From Glacieibacterium frigidum (GTDB lineage: Bacteria; Pseudomonadota; Alphaproteobacteria; Sphingomonadales; Sphingomonadaceae), in assembly GCF_007097155.1 (NCBI RefSeq), contig NZ_VJWA01000001.1, positions 1,521,501 to 1,585,500 of the forward strand: a stretch of DNA of 64,000 bases. The letters run 5' to 3'. Every line of letters begins with the position of its first letter. The stretch's first letter is position 1. A program made the position numbers and the translations under genes. The notes beneath the pieces are model-generated. The model was not told where the DNA came from, did not search any database, and was given only the letters and a program-made list of their open reading frames with translations. Positions 1-7,696 of the stretch are shown here, one piece after another.

Positions 1-924
1 ACCGCCGGCCGCGCCCAGCAGCACCAGATGCGGCATCCCCGGCAGCACGCCCAGCAGCGCGAGGATCCCCGCCACCGGCAGCCACGCCGCAGGTCCCGAG
101 AACTGCCGCCCGATCTGCCCCGCGAGATCATGTTCGGACGCGACGCGCGTGACGATCATCGCCGCCGCGATCGACAGCAGGAGTGCGGGCACCTGCGCCA
201 CCAGCCCGTCGCCGATGGCGAGCAGGATATAGGTCTCGGCGGCTTCGGACAGGCTCAGCCCATGCTGGACGGTGCCCAGGATCAGCCCGCCGATGACGTT
301 GATGAACAGGATCAGCACGCCCGCGACGGCGTCGCCCTTCACGAACTTCGAGGCGCCGTCCATGCTCCCGTGAAAGTCGGCCTCGGTCGATACCTGGGCG
401 CGGCGGGCGCGCGCCTCGTCGGCGGTGAGCAGCCCGGCGTTGAGGTCGGCATCGATCGCCATCTGCTTGCCCGGCATAGCGTCGAGGGTGAAGCGCGCCG
501 CGACCTCCGACACGCGCCCCGCTCCCTTGGTAATGACGACAAGGTTGATGATCATCAGGATCGCGAAGACGAAGATGCCGACGACATAGTCGCCGCCGAT
601 CAGGAAGGTGCCGAATGCCTCGATGACGTGCCCCGCCGCCGCGGTACCCTCATGCCCCGCGACCAGCACGACCCGCGTCGAGGCGACGTTGAGGCTGAGC
701 CGCAGCAGCGTCGCGAACAGCAGCACGGTCGGGAACGCCGAGAAGTCGAGCGGCGCCCGCGTGTTGATCGCGACCATCAGGACGATCAGCGCGATGCCGA
801 TGTTGAGGACGAAGAAGATGTCGAGCAGCCACGGCGAGATCGGCACGACCATCAGCAGGACGAGCGTCAGGATCGCGAGCGGGAGCAGCATCGCGCGATA
901 ATCGATGCGGGCGAGCGCGGTCAT
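1..924 (-). CDS. flhA: Flagellar export gate protein FlhA, N-terminal part
   Basis: Inner-membrane core of the flagellar type III export gate, which passes rod, hook and filament subunits through the basal body. Only the first 308 residues are in the window; the gene runs off the left edge and the family is usually about 690-700 residues. Visible are the hydrophobic N-terminus (MLLPLAILTLVLLMVV from about residue 12), the highly conserved FHIPEP stretch RLSLNVASTR near residue 80, the following GDYVVGIFVFAIL helix, and the loop with KQMAIDADLNAGL. The ATG at 924 overlaps the TGA of the upstream transglycosylase gene (ATGA), so the two are probably translationally coupled. I see no clear Shine-Dalgarno site of its own. 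Confidence 0.95.
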   Translation of the reverse strand, partial: MTALARIDYRAMLLPLAILTLVLLMVVPISPWLLDIFFVLNIGIALIVLMVAINTRAPLDFSAFPTVLLFATLLRLSLNVASTRVVLVAGHEGTAAAGHVIEAFGTFLIGGDYVVGIFVFAILMIINLVVITKGAGRVSEVAARFTLDAMPGKQMAIDADLNAGLLTADEARARRAQVSTEADFHGSMDGASKFVKGDAVAGVLILFINVIGGLILGTVQHGLSLSEAAETYILLAIGDGLVAQVPALLLSIAAAMIVTRVASEHDLAGQIGRQFSGPAAWLPVAGILALLGVLPGMPHLVLLGAAGG

Positions 925-1622
925 GCGCCGAGATCAGCCAGCAGCAGATAGGCGGTGCGCGCGGCGGCGACCGGCAAGACGGTGCCGGTCCGGGGCAGGG
1001 AGGTGCCGCCCTGCTCGGTAGCGCGCTGCGGTGCCGAACCCAGCTTCGCCTCGAACCGCGCATAGACTTCGTCGAGCGTGCGCGCCCGACCTCCGGCGGC
1101 GGTAAACACGCCCGCATTGGCGCGCGCGGCGGCGGGCAGTACCGCACTCGCGGCGGCCGCATCGGGCGCGGCATCACGGGCCCGCAGAAAGCGCACCGCC
1201 CCCGCGGGCCCCAGGAAATGCGCGAGATACAGGTCGGTGGCGTTTGCCGTCCGGCCCAGCCGCCGCTCAAGCGTCGCGGCATTGTCCTGCGCGAACGCCG
1301 CCGCCATCGCCGAGGAGGCGCCTGCATCAAGGCGCAAGTCGAGGATCGCGACGCGCTCTTCCGGCGTCGCGCCGCGCTTCAGGATCGCCGCGGCGTCGCC
1401 CAGCCCATGCTCGGCGCCGTGCCGGCGGACCGTGTCGAGCCAAGTGCCTTGCGTGAACTGGAAAAGGCCGCGCGCGCTGCTGGTCGGCGCGGCGGCACGC
1501 GGGTCCAGCCCACTTTCGACGCGCGCCTGCGCCACCAGATAGTCGAAGTCGACGCCCGTGCGGGCCGAGGCGAGGCGGATCGCGCCAACCACCGCCGTCC
1601 CGTCGATCGCTGCCACGTCCAT
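921..1622 (-). CDS. Lytic transglycosylase (SLT family), flagellar context
   Basis: Predicted murein-cleaving enzyme of 233 residues. The N-terminal half carries the SLT hallmarks: the catalytic-glutamate motif ARVESGLDP at about 33-41, the SARGLFQFTQGTW segment that lines the glycan groove, and DLYLAHFLGPAGA near 128-140, matching the family's A-x(2)-N/Y-x-G-like motif. The C-terminal 80 residues are Ala-rich and unassigned. There is no obvious cleavable signal peptide, as in several rod-associated flagellar transglycosylases that are exported by the flagellar apparatus itself. It lies directly upstream of flhA with a 4-base overlap, which suggests a role in opening peptidoglycan for the flagellar rod. 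A GGGAG-like site precedes the ATG. The family is certain; the flagellar role is inferred from context. Confidence 0.85.
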   Translation of the reverse strand: MDVAAIDGTAVVGAIRLASARTGVDFDYLVAQARVESGLDPRAAAPTSSARGLFQFTQGTWLDTVRRHGAEHGLGDAAAILKRGATPEERVAILDLRLDAGASSAMAAAFAQDNAATLERRLGRTANATDLYLAHFLGPAGAVRFLRARDAAPDAAAASAVLPAAARANAGVFTAAGGRARTLDEVYARFEAKLGSAPQRATEQGGTSLPRTGTVLPVAAARTAYLLLADLGA

Positions 1623-1708
1623 GCAGGTCCGCTCCCTCAGGAAGCGTTCTGCAAGTGCCGTGCCAGTCTGCTAGGGAACCCGGCGTAACGAACATCGGTT
1701 AACCCAAC

Positions 1709-3958
1709 ATGGCGAGCCCACCGACCACCCGCGCCGCACCGGCGCGCAATCCCCTCGACACAGGTATCAGCAGTCTCGTCGCGGTCCTCGCGACTCTGAT
1801 CGGCCTGTTCATCCTGGCGTACGTAGTGCTGTACGTGACCAAGGGGCGCTTCCTGAAGTCGACGTTCGAAAGTTATGCCAGCGACTTCGCAGATCGCGGC
1901 GTTCGCGTCGGCGGCGACTTCCAGTTCTACCTCAACCCGCACATCAAGTTTCTCGCCGAGGACCTGCAAGTCGACAACCCGGCCTGGGCCAAGGACCGCC
2001 AGCTGTTCGTGGCGAAGCGCATCGATAGCGAGATCGGCGTCTGGGACCTGATCCGCGGCGAGCGGCGCGTGCGCTTCCTCGACCTCGACGGTGCGCGTGT
2101 CGGCGCCGAGATCGATGCAAAGGGACGCAACACCTGGACCTTCGCGGGCGAAGAGCCCTTCAAGATCCCCGCGATCGACCGCGCCAGCATCACCGGCTCG
2201 ACATTGCACTACATCGACGCGCGCCAGCAGGTCGATGCCCGCGTCGCCTTCGGAAACATCGGCGCGGTCAACGCGCGCGACGAGGGGACGCCGACGGTCA
2301 ACGACCCGATCACCTTCACCGGCGGCGGCACGGCGCGCGGCGAGGACTTCACCGTCCGCGGCGCGCTGACGACGCCGAACAGTGCGGCCGCCGGTGGCCG
2401 TGTCGGTTTTGCGCTTCACGCACGCGCTGCGGCGACGAAGATCGACGTGTCGGGGTCGCTGGCTGGCGTCTCCCGCCTCGACGGCGCCGATCTCGAGTTT
2501 TCCGCCGTCGGCCCGAATTTGCAGCTTCCGCTCGCTGTGTTCGGCAAGACCGGGCCGGCGACTGCCTTCGACATCTCGGGCACGATCAAGCCCGTCGACG
2601 CTGCGAACCCGCAAGGCCGCTCGCGTCTCAATTTGCGTGCCGAGGCCGTGCAGACGCGAGCGACGGTGTCGGGGATCATTCCGCGCAGCAACGATATCGA
2701 GGGGGCCGACCTGCGTGTCGGGATCGCCGGGCGCAATATCCAGAACGTCTTCAAACTGTTCAACGTGGTTGCCCCGGCGACGCGCGCCTATTCACTCAAG
2801 GCGAACTTTCGAAAGTCCGGACAAATCTATCGCTTCACGCGCGTCACCGGAAAGTTCGGCGATAGCGACATCGCCGGCGCATTCACTGCCGATGTTTCAG
2901 GCGCAAAGCCCCTGCTGACCGGTGACCTGCGCACCAAGGTTCTCGACATCATCGACATCGGCCCGTGGATCGGCTTCTCGCCCGACGCGCTCGATGCCAA
3001 GGGTGCGGCCGCTGTGGTGCGCACGGTGGCGGGCACGCCGCGCGTCATTCCCGACGCGACGCTGGCGATCGAGCAGCTGAAGTCGTTCGACGCCAACGTC
3101 AAATATGCCGCCGAGAAAATCCGCACCGGGAACGTGCCGTTGAGCGGGCTGATCGTCGATCTGTCTCTGAAAGACAGCCGGCTGATCCTGAAGCCGGTCG
3201 CGGTCAACATTATCGGCGGTCGCCTGACTGCGAACATCGACCTGAACGCCGGCGTCAGCCCGGTCGTCACTGCCTATGATATCCGGATGAGCCGGGTGCC
3301 GCTGGGCCAGCTGCTGACCTCTTTCGACGTGGAGAAGAGCGGCACTACCGCCAGCGTCTTCGGGCGTGTCGAGCTGAAGGGCTACGGCGACACGATGCGG
3401 GAGTCGCTGGCGTCGTCGTCGGGGCGCATCGCGCTGGTTTTCCCGGCGGGCACGCTGTGGGTGCGCAACATCCAGCTCGGCAAGCTCGACCTGCAGAATT
3501 ACATCACCTCGGGCATCCTCGCGAAGCTGAAGAAGCCGCAGGAGATCCGCTGCGGTGTGATCGCCTTCACCGTCAAGGACGGTATCGCCCGCGCCGACCC
3601 GGTGCTGTTCGACACCAGACGCGCCAATTTCCGGGGCGAAGGTGCCTTCAGTTTCAAGGACGAGAGCATGGCGCTGTCGGTGCGCGGCGACTCGAAGGAG
3701 TTCAGCCTGTTCTCCGGCCAGTCGCCGATCGGCGTCGCGGGATACTTCGCGGCGCCTCGCATCCAGCCGATTTCACGCCAGTTGCTGACGCGCGCGGGAG
3801 TCGGAGTCGGGCTTGGTCTGGCGACCGGCGGCGTCGGCGCGCTGCTTGCCTTCGTGGACATCGGCGACGCCAAGAACGTTAACTGCGCCGCGGTTCAGGC
3901 CGCGAAAACTGCCGCTCAGGTCGACGCCGCGCCCGGCGACCGCAAGTCACGGAAGTAA
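1709..3958 (+). CDS. AsmA family protein
   Basis: 749-residue inner-membrane-anchored protein of the AsmA superfamily (relatives of TamB, YhdP and AsmA), which are implicated in outer-membrane assembly and lipid transport between membranes. One transmembrane helix lies at about residues 20-45 (SSLVAVLATLIGLFILAYVVLYV). A long, beta-rich periplasmic part follows, beginning with the AsmA-type start (GRFLKSTFESYASDFADRGVRVGGDF) and containing the DLQVDNPAW motif found in the family. The C-terminal third (ATNIDLNAGVSP-like repeats, GRIALVFPAGTLWV, AQEIRCGVIAF-like segment) matches the conserved AsmA C-terminal domain. It is divergent from the transglycosylase gene, with an 86-base gap. No strong Shine-Dalgarno precedes the ATG. 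Confidence 0.85.
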   Translation: MASPPTTRAAPARNPLDTGISSLVAVLATLIGLFILAYVVLYVTKGRFLKSTFESYASDFADRGVRVGGDFQFYLNPHIKFLAEDLQVDNPAWAKDRQLFVAKRIDSEIGVWDLIRGERRVRFLDLDGARVGAEIDAKGRNTWTFAGEEPFKIPAIDRASITGSTLHYIDARQQVDARVAFGNIGAVNARDEGTPTVNDPITFTGGGTARGEDFTVRGALTTPNSAAAGGRVGFALHARAAATKIDVSGSLAGVSRLDGADLEFSAVGPNLQLPLAVFGKTGPATAFDISGTIKPVDAANPQGRSRLNLRAEAVQTRATVSGIIPRSNDIEGADLRVGIAGRNIQNVFKLFNVVAPATRAYSLKANFRKSGQIYRFTRVTGKFGDSDIAGAFTADVSGAKPLLTGDLRTKVLDIIDIGPWIGFSPDALDAKGAAAVVRTVAGTPRVIPDATLAIEQLKSFDANVKYAAEKIRTGNVPLSGLIVDLSLKDSRLILKPVAVNIIGGRLTANIDLNAGVSPVVTAYDIRMSRVPLGQLLTSFDVEKSGTTASVFGRVELKGYGDTMRESLASSSGRIALVFPAGTLWVRNIQLGKLDLQNYITSGILAKLKKPQEIRCGVIAFTVKDGIARADPVLFDTRRANFRGEGAFSFKDESMALSVRGDSKEFSLFSGQSPIGVAGYFAAPRIQPISRQLLTRAGVGVGLGLATGGVGALLAFVDIGDAKNVNCAAVQAAKTAAQVDAAPGDRKSRK

Positions 3959-4037
3959 AGACCATTACGGTTCTATCACCTGCATCTTTCGGGCAGGCCC
4001 GTCCGTATCTTTGGGCGGTCAGCATGGTGGTTTCTGT

Positions 4038-4682
4038 ATGCGTATGAATGGACAATCGCAGGTGCGTCGCGCGGTTGCGGGCAGCGACGTGCCACTCTTG
4101 GCGGATGCCCTTGTCGGACTGCTGCGCCGCGCCGGGCTCACGATCGACAACGCCCATGTTCGCGCTGCCAAGGCGCGCGATGCGGTTCTCGACGACGTTC
4201 CCGACATCGCCGTTCTCGACTTCGCTGAGGGGCCGCCATCGGCGCTCGACATCCTGCGCGACGTGCGCGGCGCCTCCTCGCCGACGCGGGTCATCCTGTT
4301 CGTCGGGCTCGAAGGCCTCGAGCCGATCGACGCGGTCGAACTCGGTGTCGACGGACTGCTGCCGCGCGATGCGCCGGTGGCGGCAGTCTCCGAATGCATC
4401 GAGCGTGTCGCAAGCGGCGAGCAGTGGCTCGACCAGCGTGCGATGCGCGTCGCCCACGACCGGCTGACGCAGCGCCATTCGCCCGCCGCTGGCCTGCTGA
4501 CGCCGCGTGAGCGCGATGTCGCGCGGCTCGTCGCGACGGGCCAGCGCAACCGCGGAATCGCCACGGCGCTCGGCATCTCCGAGGGCACGGTGAAGATGCA
4601 CCTGCACAACGTCTACGCGAAGATGGGGCTCGAAAGCCGCACCCAGCTGGCGATGGACACGCGCCTCGCGTCTATGCGCTGA
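4038..4682 (+). CDS. LuxR-family response regulator with degenerate receiver
   Basis: 214-residue two-domain regulator. The C-terminal NarL/LuxR helix-turn-helix is clear: LLTPRERDVARLVATGQRNRGIATALGISEGTVKMHLHNVYAKM (about residues 150-193). The N-terminal 125 residues resemble a receiver domain. It keeps an Asp in VLDFAEG but has a single acidic residue where DD is usual (AGSDVPLLADAL), Gly in place of the switch Ser/Thr (ILFVGLEG), and Arg in place of the conserved Lys (LLPRDAP). Phosphorylation by a normal histidine kinase is therefore doubtful. No kinase is adjacent. I chose ATG 4038; ATG 4044 is possible. The 3' end overlaps the convergent glycosyltransferase by 11 bases. Confidence 0.85.
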   Translation: MRMNGQSQVRRAVAGSDVPLLADALVGLLRRAGLTIDNAHVRAAKARDAVLDDVPDIAVLDFAEGPPSALDILRDVRGASSPTRVILFVGLEGLEPIDAVELGVDGLLPRDAPVAAVSECIERVASGEQWLDQRAMRVAHDRLTQRHSPAAGLLTPRERDVARLVATGQRNRGIATALGISEGTVKMHLHNVYAKMGLESRTQLAMDTRLASMR

Positions 4683-5721
4683 GCGGCGTCTCTATCCCTG
4701 CCAGCGCCGCAACGAACTGGTCGAGGCAGCGATCCCAGCTGAAGTGCGTCGCATAGGCCGCACATGCTCTGCGGTCGGCCTTCATTGCACGGGCGACGGC
4801 CTGGCCCAGGTCGGCATCGATTGCGCCGATCGGCACGGTGCCGCCAGCCACCCCCAGCCCGTCCTCGCCGACGATGTCGAGCGGCCCCGCGACAGGGAAG
4901 CCGGCCACCGGCGTACCGCAGGCCAGTGCCTCGATCATCACCAGCCCGAAGGTGTCGGTCAGGCTGGGGAAGACGAACACGTCGGCGGCGCGGTACGCCC
5001 CCGCCAGTGCCGCGCCGTGCAGCGGCCCCAGGAACACGACATCGGGATAGCGCGCCCGTAGGCTGCTCAGCGCCGGACCTTCGCCCACTACGACCTTGGT
5101 GCCTTCTCCCCTGAGATCGAGAAAGGCGCTCAGGTTTTTCTCGACCGCGACGCGCCCGACACTCAGCTGGATTGGTCGCGCCAGCCCCGCCATTGCCGGA
5201 TGCGGCGCCACGTCGGTCGAGAAGGCCGCCAGATCGACCCCGCGCGACCAGAGCTGAGTTTGCGTCAGGTCGTGCGTCGCAAGCTCGGCCGCCAGCCGCG
5301 GCGTCGCCACCAGGATATGCCGCGCGGGCGCGTGGAAGCGCGTCACCTGCTTCCACAGCCAGTCGGTGCTCAACGGCGTCCGCGCCGCGACATAGTCGGG
5401 AAAGCGCGTGTGGAACGACGTGGTGAACGGAATGCCGCGCGCCGCGCACCAGCCCCGCGCCAGCCAGCCGAGCGGGCCTTCGGTCGCGATGTGGATCGCC
5501 TCGGGCCGGAACTCGTCGATCAGGCGTGACACCGCACGCCGCGTCGTCAGCGCCAGGCGGATCTCGGCATAGGTCGGGCAGGGCACCGAGACGAACAGGT
5601 CGGGGGTGATCGTCTGCACGACGTGCCCGCGCGCCCGCAGCATGTCGACCGTGGTGGTCAGGGTGCGGACGACGCCGTTGACCTGCGGCGCCCAGGCATC
5701 GCTGACGAGGGTGATGCGCAA
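4672..5721 (-). CDS. Glycosyltransferase family 4 (GT-B fold)
   Basis: 349-residue cytosolic or membrane-associated glycosyltransferase of the GT4 type, probably transferring mannose or glucose to a lipid acceptor. The N-terminal Rossmann start MRITLVSDAWAPQVNGVVRT is typical of the MgtA/PimB-like subgroup, as is the acceptor-loop region FTTSFHTRFPDYV at about 104-116. The C-terminal donor domain starts at LSVGRVAVEKNL and carries SLTDTFGLVMIEALACGTPV, the E-x7-E region with Asp/Thr in place of the first Glu. It is followed 2 bases after the stop of the metallophosphoesterase on the same strand, so the two are very likely one operon. The pairing suggests glycolipid or lipid A-related metabolism, but the actual acceptor cannot be read from sequence. 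Confidence 0.85.
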   Translation of the reverse strand: MRITLVSDAWAPQVNGVVRTLTTTVDMLRARGHVVQTITPDLFVSVPCPTYAEIRLALTTRRAVSRLIDEFRPEAIHIATEGPLGWLARGWCAARGIPFTTSFHTRFPDYVAARTPLSTDWLWKQVTRFHAPARHILVATPRLAAELATHDLTQTQLWSRGVDLAAFSTDVAPHPAMAGLARPIQLSVGRVAVEKNLSAFLDLRGEGTKVVVGEGPALSSLRARYPDVVFLGPLHGAALAGAYRAADVFVFPSLTDTFGLVMIEALACGTPVAGFPVAGPLDIVGEDGLGVAGGTVPIGAIDADLGQAVARAMKADRRACAAYATHFSWDRCLDQFVAALAGIETPLSA

Positions 5722-5723
5722 TG

Positions 5724-6629
5724 TCAGGCGGCGACCGGGACCAGCGCCGCGACGGGCTCACGCCCCTGCCGGCGCGCGGCGGTGCGCGCCGCCCAGTCGA
5801 TGATCTCCATGCGCCCGTCGCGATGCTCGATCAGCGCGGTGCAGCTCTCGACCCAGTCGCCGTCATTGTAATAGGTGATGCCGTCGAAGTCGCGGATCTC
5901 GGCGGTGTGGATATGGCCGCAGACGACGCCGTCGACGCCGCGGTCGCGTGCGGCATGCGCCACCGCCTCCTCGAACCGCGAGATGAACGACACGGCGTTC
6001 TTGACCTTCTTCTTGATGTGCGCCGACAGCGACCAATAGGGCAGGCCGAAGCGGCGGCGCACCGCGTTGAAGCCGATGTTGCACTTCAGCAGCAGGGCGT
6101 AGGCATAGTCGCCCAGGAACGCCAGCCAGCGCGCATAGAGCACGACACCGTCGAATTCGTCGCCGTGGAGAACGAGCAGGCGGCGGCCGTCGGCGGTGGC
6201 GTGGATCGCCTCGTGCACCACCTCGACCCCGCCGAAGTTGAGGCCCGTGAAGTCGCGCAGCATCTCGTCGTGATTGCCGGGGATATAGACGACGCGCGTG
6301 CCCTTGTTGGCGAGTTTCAGCACGCGGCGGACGATGTCGTTGTGCGCGGCGGGCCAGTACCAGCCCTTCTTGAGCCGCCAGCCGTCGATGATGTCGCCGA
6401 CGAGATACAGCGTCTCGGGCTGCACGCTCTTCAGGAAATCGAGGAGGAGGACGGCGTTGCAGCCCGACGTGCCGAGGTGGGTGTCGGAGATCCAGATCGT
6501 GCGTGGCCGCAGCTTGCCCTTGGGGTCGACATCGTCGTCGGCATTCACCCAAGCCGGCATGCCGGGCAGGTCGGGGGCGAGCACGTCGCGGAGCGATGAG
6601 CCGAACGCCACTAGGGGTTGCGATGCCAT
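5724..6629 (-). CDS. LpxH-like metallophosphoesterase (UDP-2,3-diacylglucosamine diphosphatase family)
   Basis: Calcineurin-like phosphoesterase of about 301 residues in the COG2908/LpxH-like group. The five metal-binding blocks are all present and in order: SDTHLG, GDIIDGW, GNHDE, LHGDEFDG and GHIHTAEI, ending with NDGDWVESCTALIE. This longer subgroup differs from the short enterobacterial LpxH (about 240 residues) and is commonly found next to a GT4 gene, as here. I prefer the ATG at 6629 (MASQPLV), which has GGTGAG about 6 bases upstream. An upstream in-frame start at 6698 would add 23 residues that look non-coding and come within 16 bases of tRNA-Ala. True activity on UDP-diacylglucosamine is not proven; many alphaproteobacteria use LpxI for that step. 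Confidence 0.85.
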   Translation of the reverse strand: MASQPLVAFGSSLRDVLAPDLPGMPAWVNADDDVDPKGKLRPRTIWISDTHLGTSGCNAVLLLDFLKSVQPETLYLVGDIIDGWRLKKGWYWPAAHNDIVRRVLKLANKGTRVVYIPGNHDEMLRDFTGLNFGGVEVVHEAIHATADGRRLLVLHGDEFDGVVLYARWLAFLGDYAYALLLKCNIGFNAVRRRFGLPYWSLSAHIKKKVKNAVSFISRFEEAVAHAARDRGVDGVVCGHIHTAEIRDFDGITYYNDGDWVESCTALIEHRDGRMEIIDWAARTAARRQGREPVAALVPVAA

Positions 6630-6713
6630 CGGCCACTCACCATCCGTAACGGTTACGTGTCCACTACATCTTGTGTGCGACAATGTCGTGACAGGCAAGT
6701 CCCGGCGGCGGCG

Positions 6714-6789
6714 TGGTGGAGCAGAGGGGGATCGAACCCCTGACCTCAGCAGTGCGATTGCTGCGCTCTCCCATCTGAGCTACTGCCCC
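6714..6789 (-). tRNA. tRNA-Ala (anticodon CGC)
   Basis: Full cloverleaf on the minus strand. The acceptor stem GGGGCAG/CTGCTCC contains the G3-U70 wobble that identifies alanine tRNAs. The anticodon stem CAGCA/TGCTG closes a loop with T33 and anticodon CGC (reads GCG). The T arm is AGGGG TTCGATC CCCCT. CCA is encoded (6714-6716). It lies between phhA (37 bases upstream) and the metallophosphoesterase gene, all on the same strand. Confidence 0.96.
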
Positions 6790-6826
6790 ACGCCGGAAGG
6801 CGGTCCGTATAGGGGCGTGTTCGCGG

Positions 6827-7687
6827 CTATGCAACGTCCGTTTCGCGTGTCCTCGCATAGGCCTGCGATCCGCGGGTGATCACCGTGTCGCCGGGCGCGA
6901 TCTCGGCGATGTCGAGGTCAGGCAGCGTCGCCAGATCGGCGTAGAGCGGCGCGAAATCGGTATCGAGCGTCGTGCGCAGCAGCTGGTCGAAGCTGTCGAC
7001 GACGAAATACCCCTGCTGGTAATCGTCGATGCGGTACGGCGTGCGCATCACCCGCGCGAGGTCGAAGCCGATGCGGTTGGGCGAGGGGTCGTCGAGGGCG
7101 AAGCGGCTCTCGCCGTGGCTCGACACGATGCCGGCGCCGTAGAGCTTCAGGCCGCCATCGGCGCGGATCAGCCCGAACTCGACCGTGTACCAGTAGAGCC
7201 GCGCCAGCCGCCCGATCGCGCCGTGCTCCATCGCGCGCAAGCCTCCCTGGCCATAGGCCTGCATGTAATCGGCGAACACCGGCTGGCTGAGCAGCGGCAC
7301 GTGCCCGAAGACGTCGTGGAAGACATCGGGCGCCTCCAGATAGTCGAGCTCGTGCGCGCCGCGGATGAAGCTGCCGGCGACGAAGCGGCGGTTGGCGAGA
7401 TGTTCATAGAACACCTCGTCGGGAACCAGCCCCGGCACCGCGACCACCGACCAGCCTGTGGCGGCGTGCAGCCGTTCGGACAGCTCGTCGAAGTCCGGGA
7501 TGCCAGGCTTGGACAATGCGAGGATGTCGAGGCCGTCGAGGAATGCCGGGTGGGCGCGGTCCTTGAGCAGCGCGGTCTGGCGCGCGAACAGCGTATCCCA
7601 CACCGCGTGTTCGGCGGGCGTATAGTCGGCCCAGTTCTGCGGCACCGTCCAGTCGGCGGCGGCGTGCGGCGGGGGCAGGTCGGTCAT
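6827..7687 (-). CDS. phhA: Phenylalanine 4-monooxygenase
   Basis: Converts L-phenylalanine to L-tyrosine using tetrahydropterin and O2 with a non-heme iron. At 286 residues it matches the bacterial single-domain form. The iron-binding region DVFHDVFGHVPLL (two His ligands, about residues 118-130) and the later ARLYWYTVEFGLI with the Glu ligand (about 163-175) are both intact, as is VSSHGESRFAL. The upstream GT-C gene ends 9 bases before this start, and tRNA-Ala follows 37 bases after the stop. With pheA (10238) and the DAHP synthase (31606), this is the third aromatic-amino-acid gene in the window, but the three are not one operon. Confidence 0.96.
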   Translation of the reverse strand: MTDLPPPHAAADWTVPQNWADYTPAEHAVWDTLFARQTALLKDRAHPAFLDGLDILALSKPGIPDFDELSERLHAATGWSVVAVPGLVPDEVFYEHLANRRFVAGSFIRGAHELDYLEAPDVFHDVFGHVPLLSQPVFADYMQAYGQGGLRAMEHGAIGRLARLYWYTVEFGLIRADGGLKLYGAGIVSSHGESRFALDDPSPNRIGFDLARVMRTPYRIDDYQQGYFVVDSFDQLLRTTLDTDFAPLYADLATLPDLDIAEIAPGDTVITRGSQAYARTRETDVA

Positions 7688-7696
7688 CGCCTGCGT

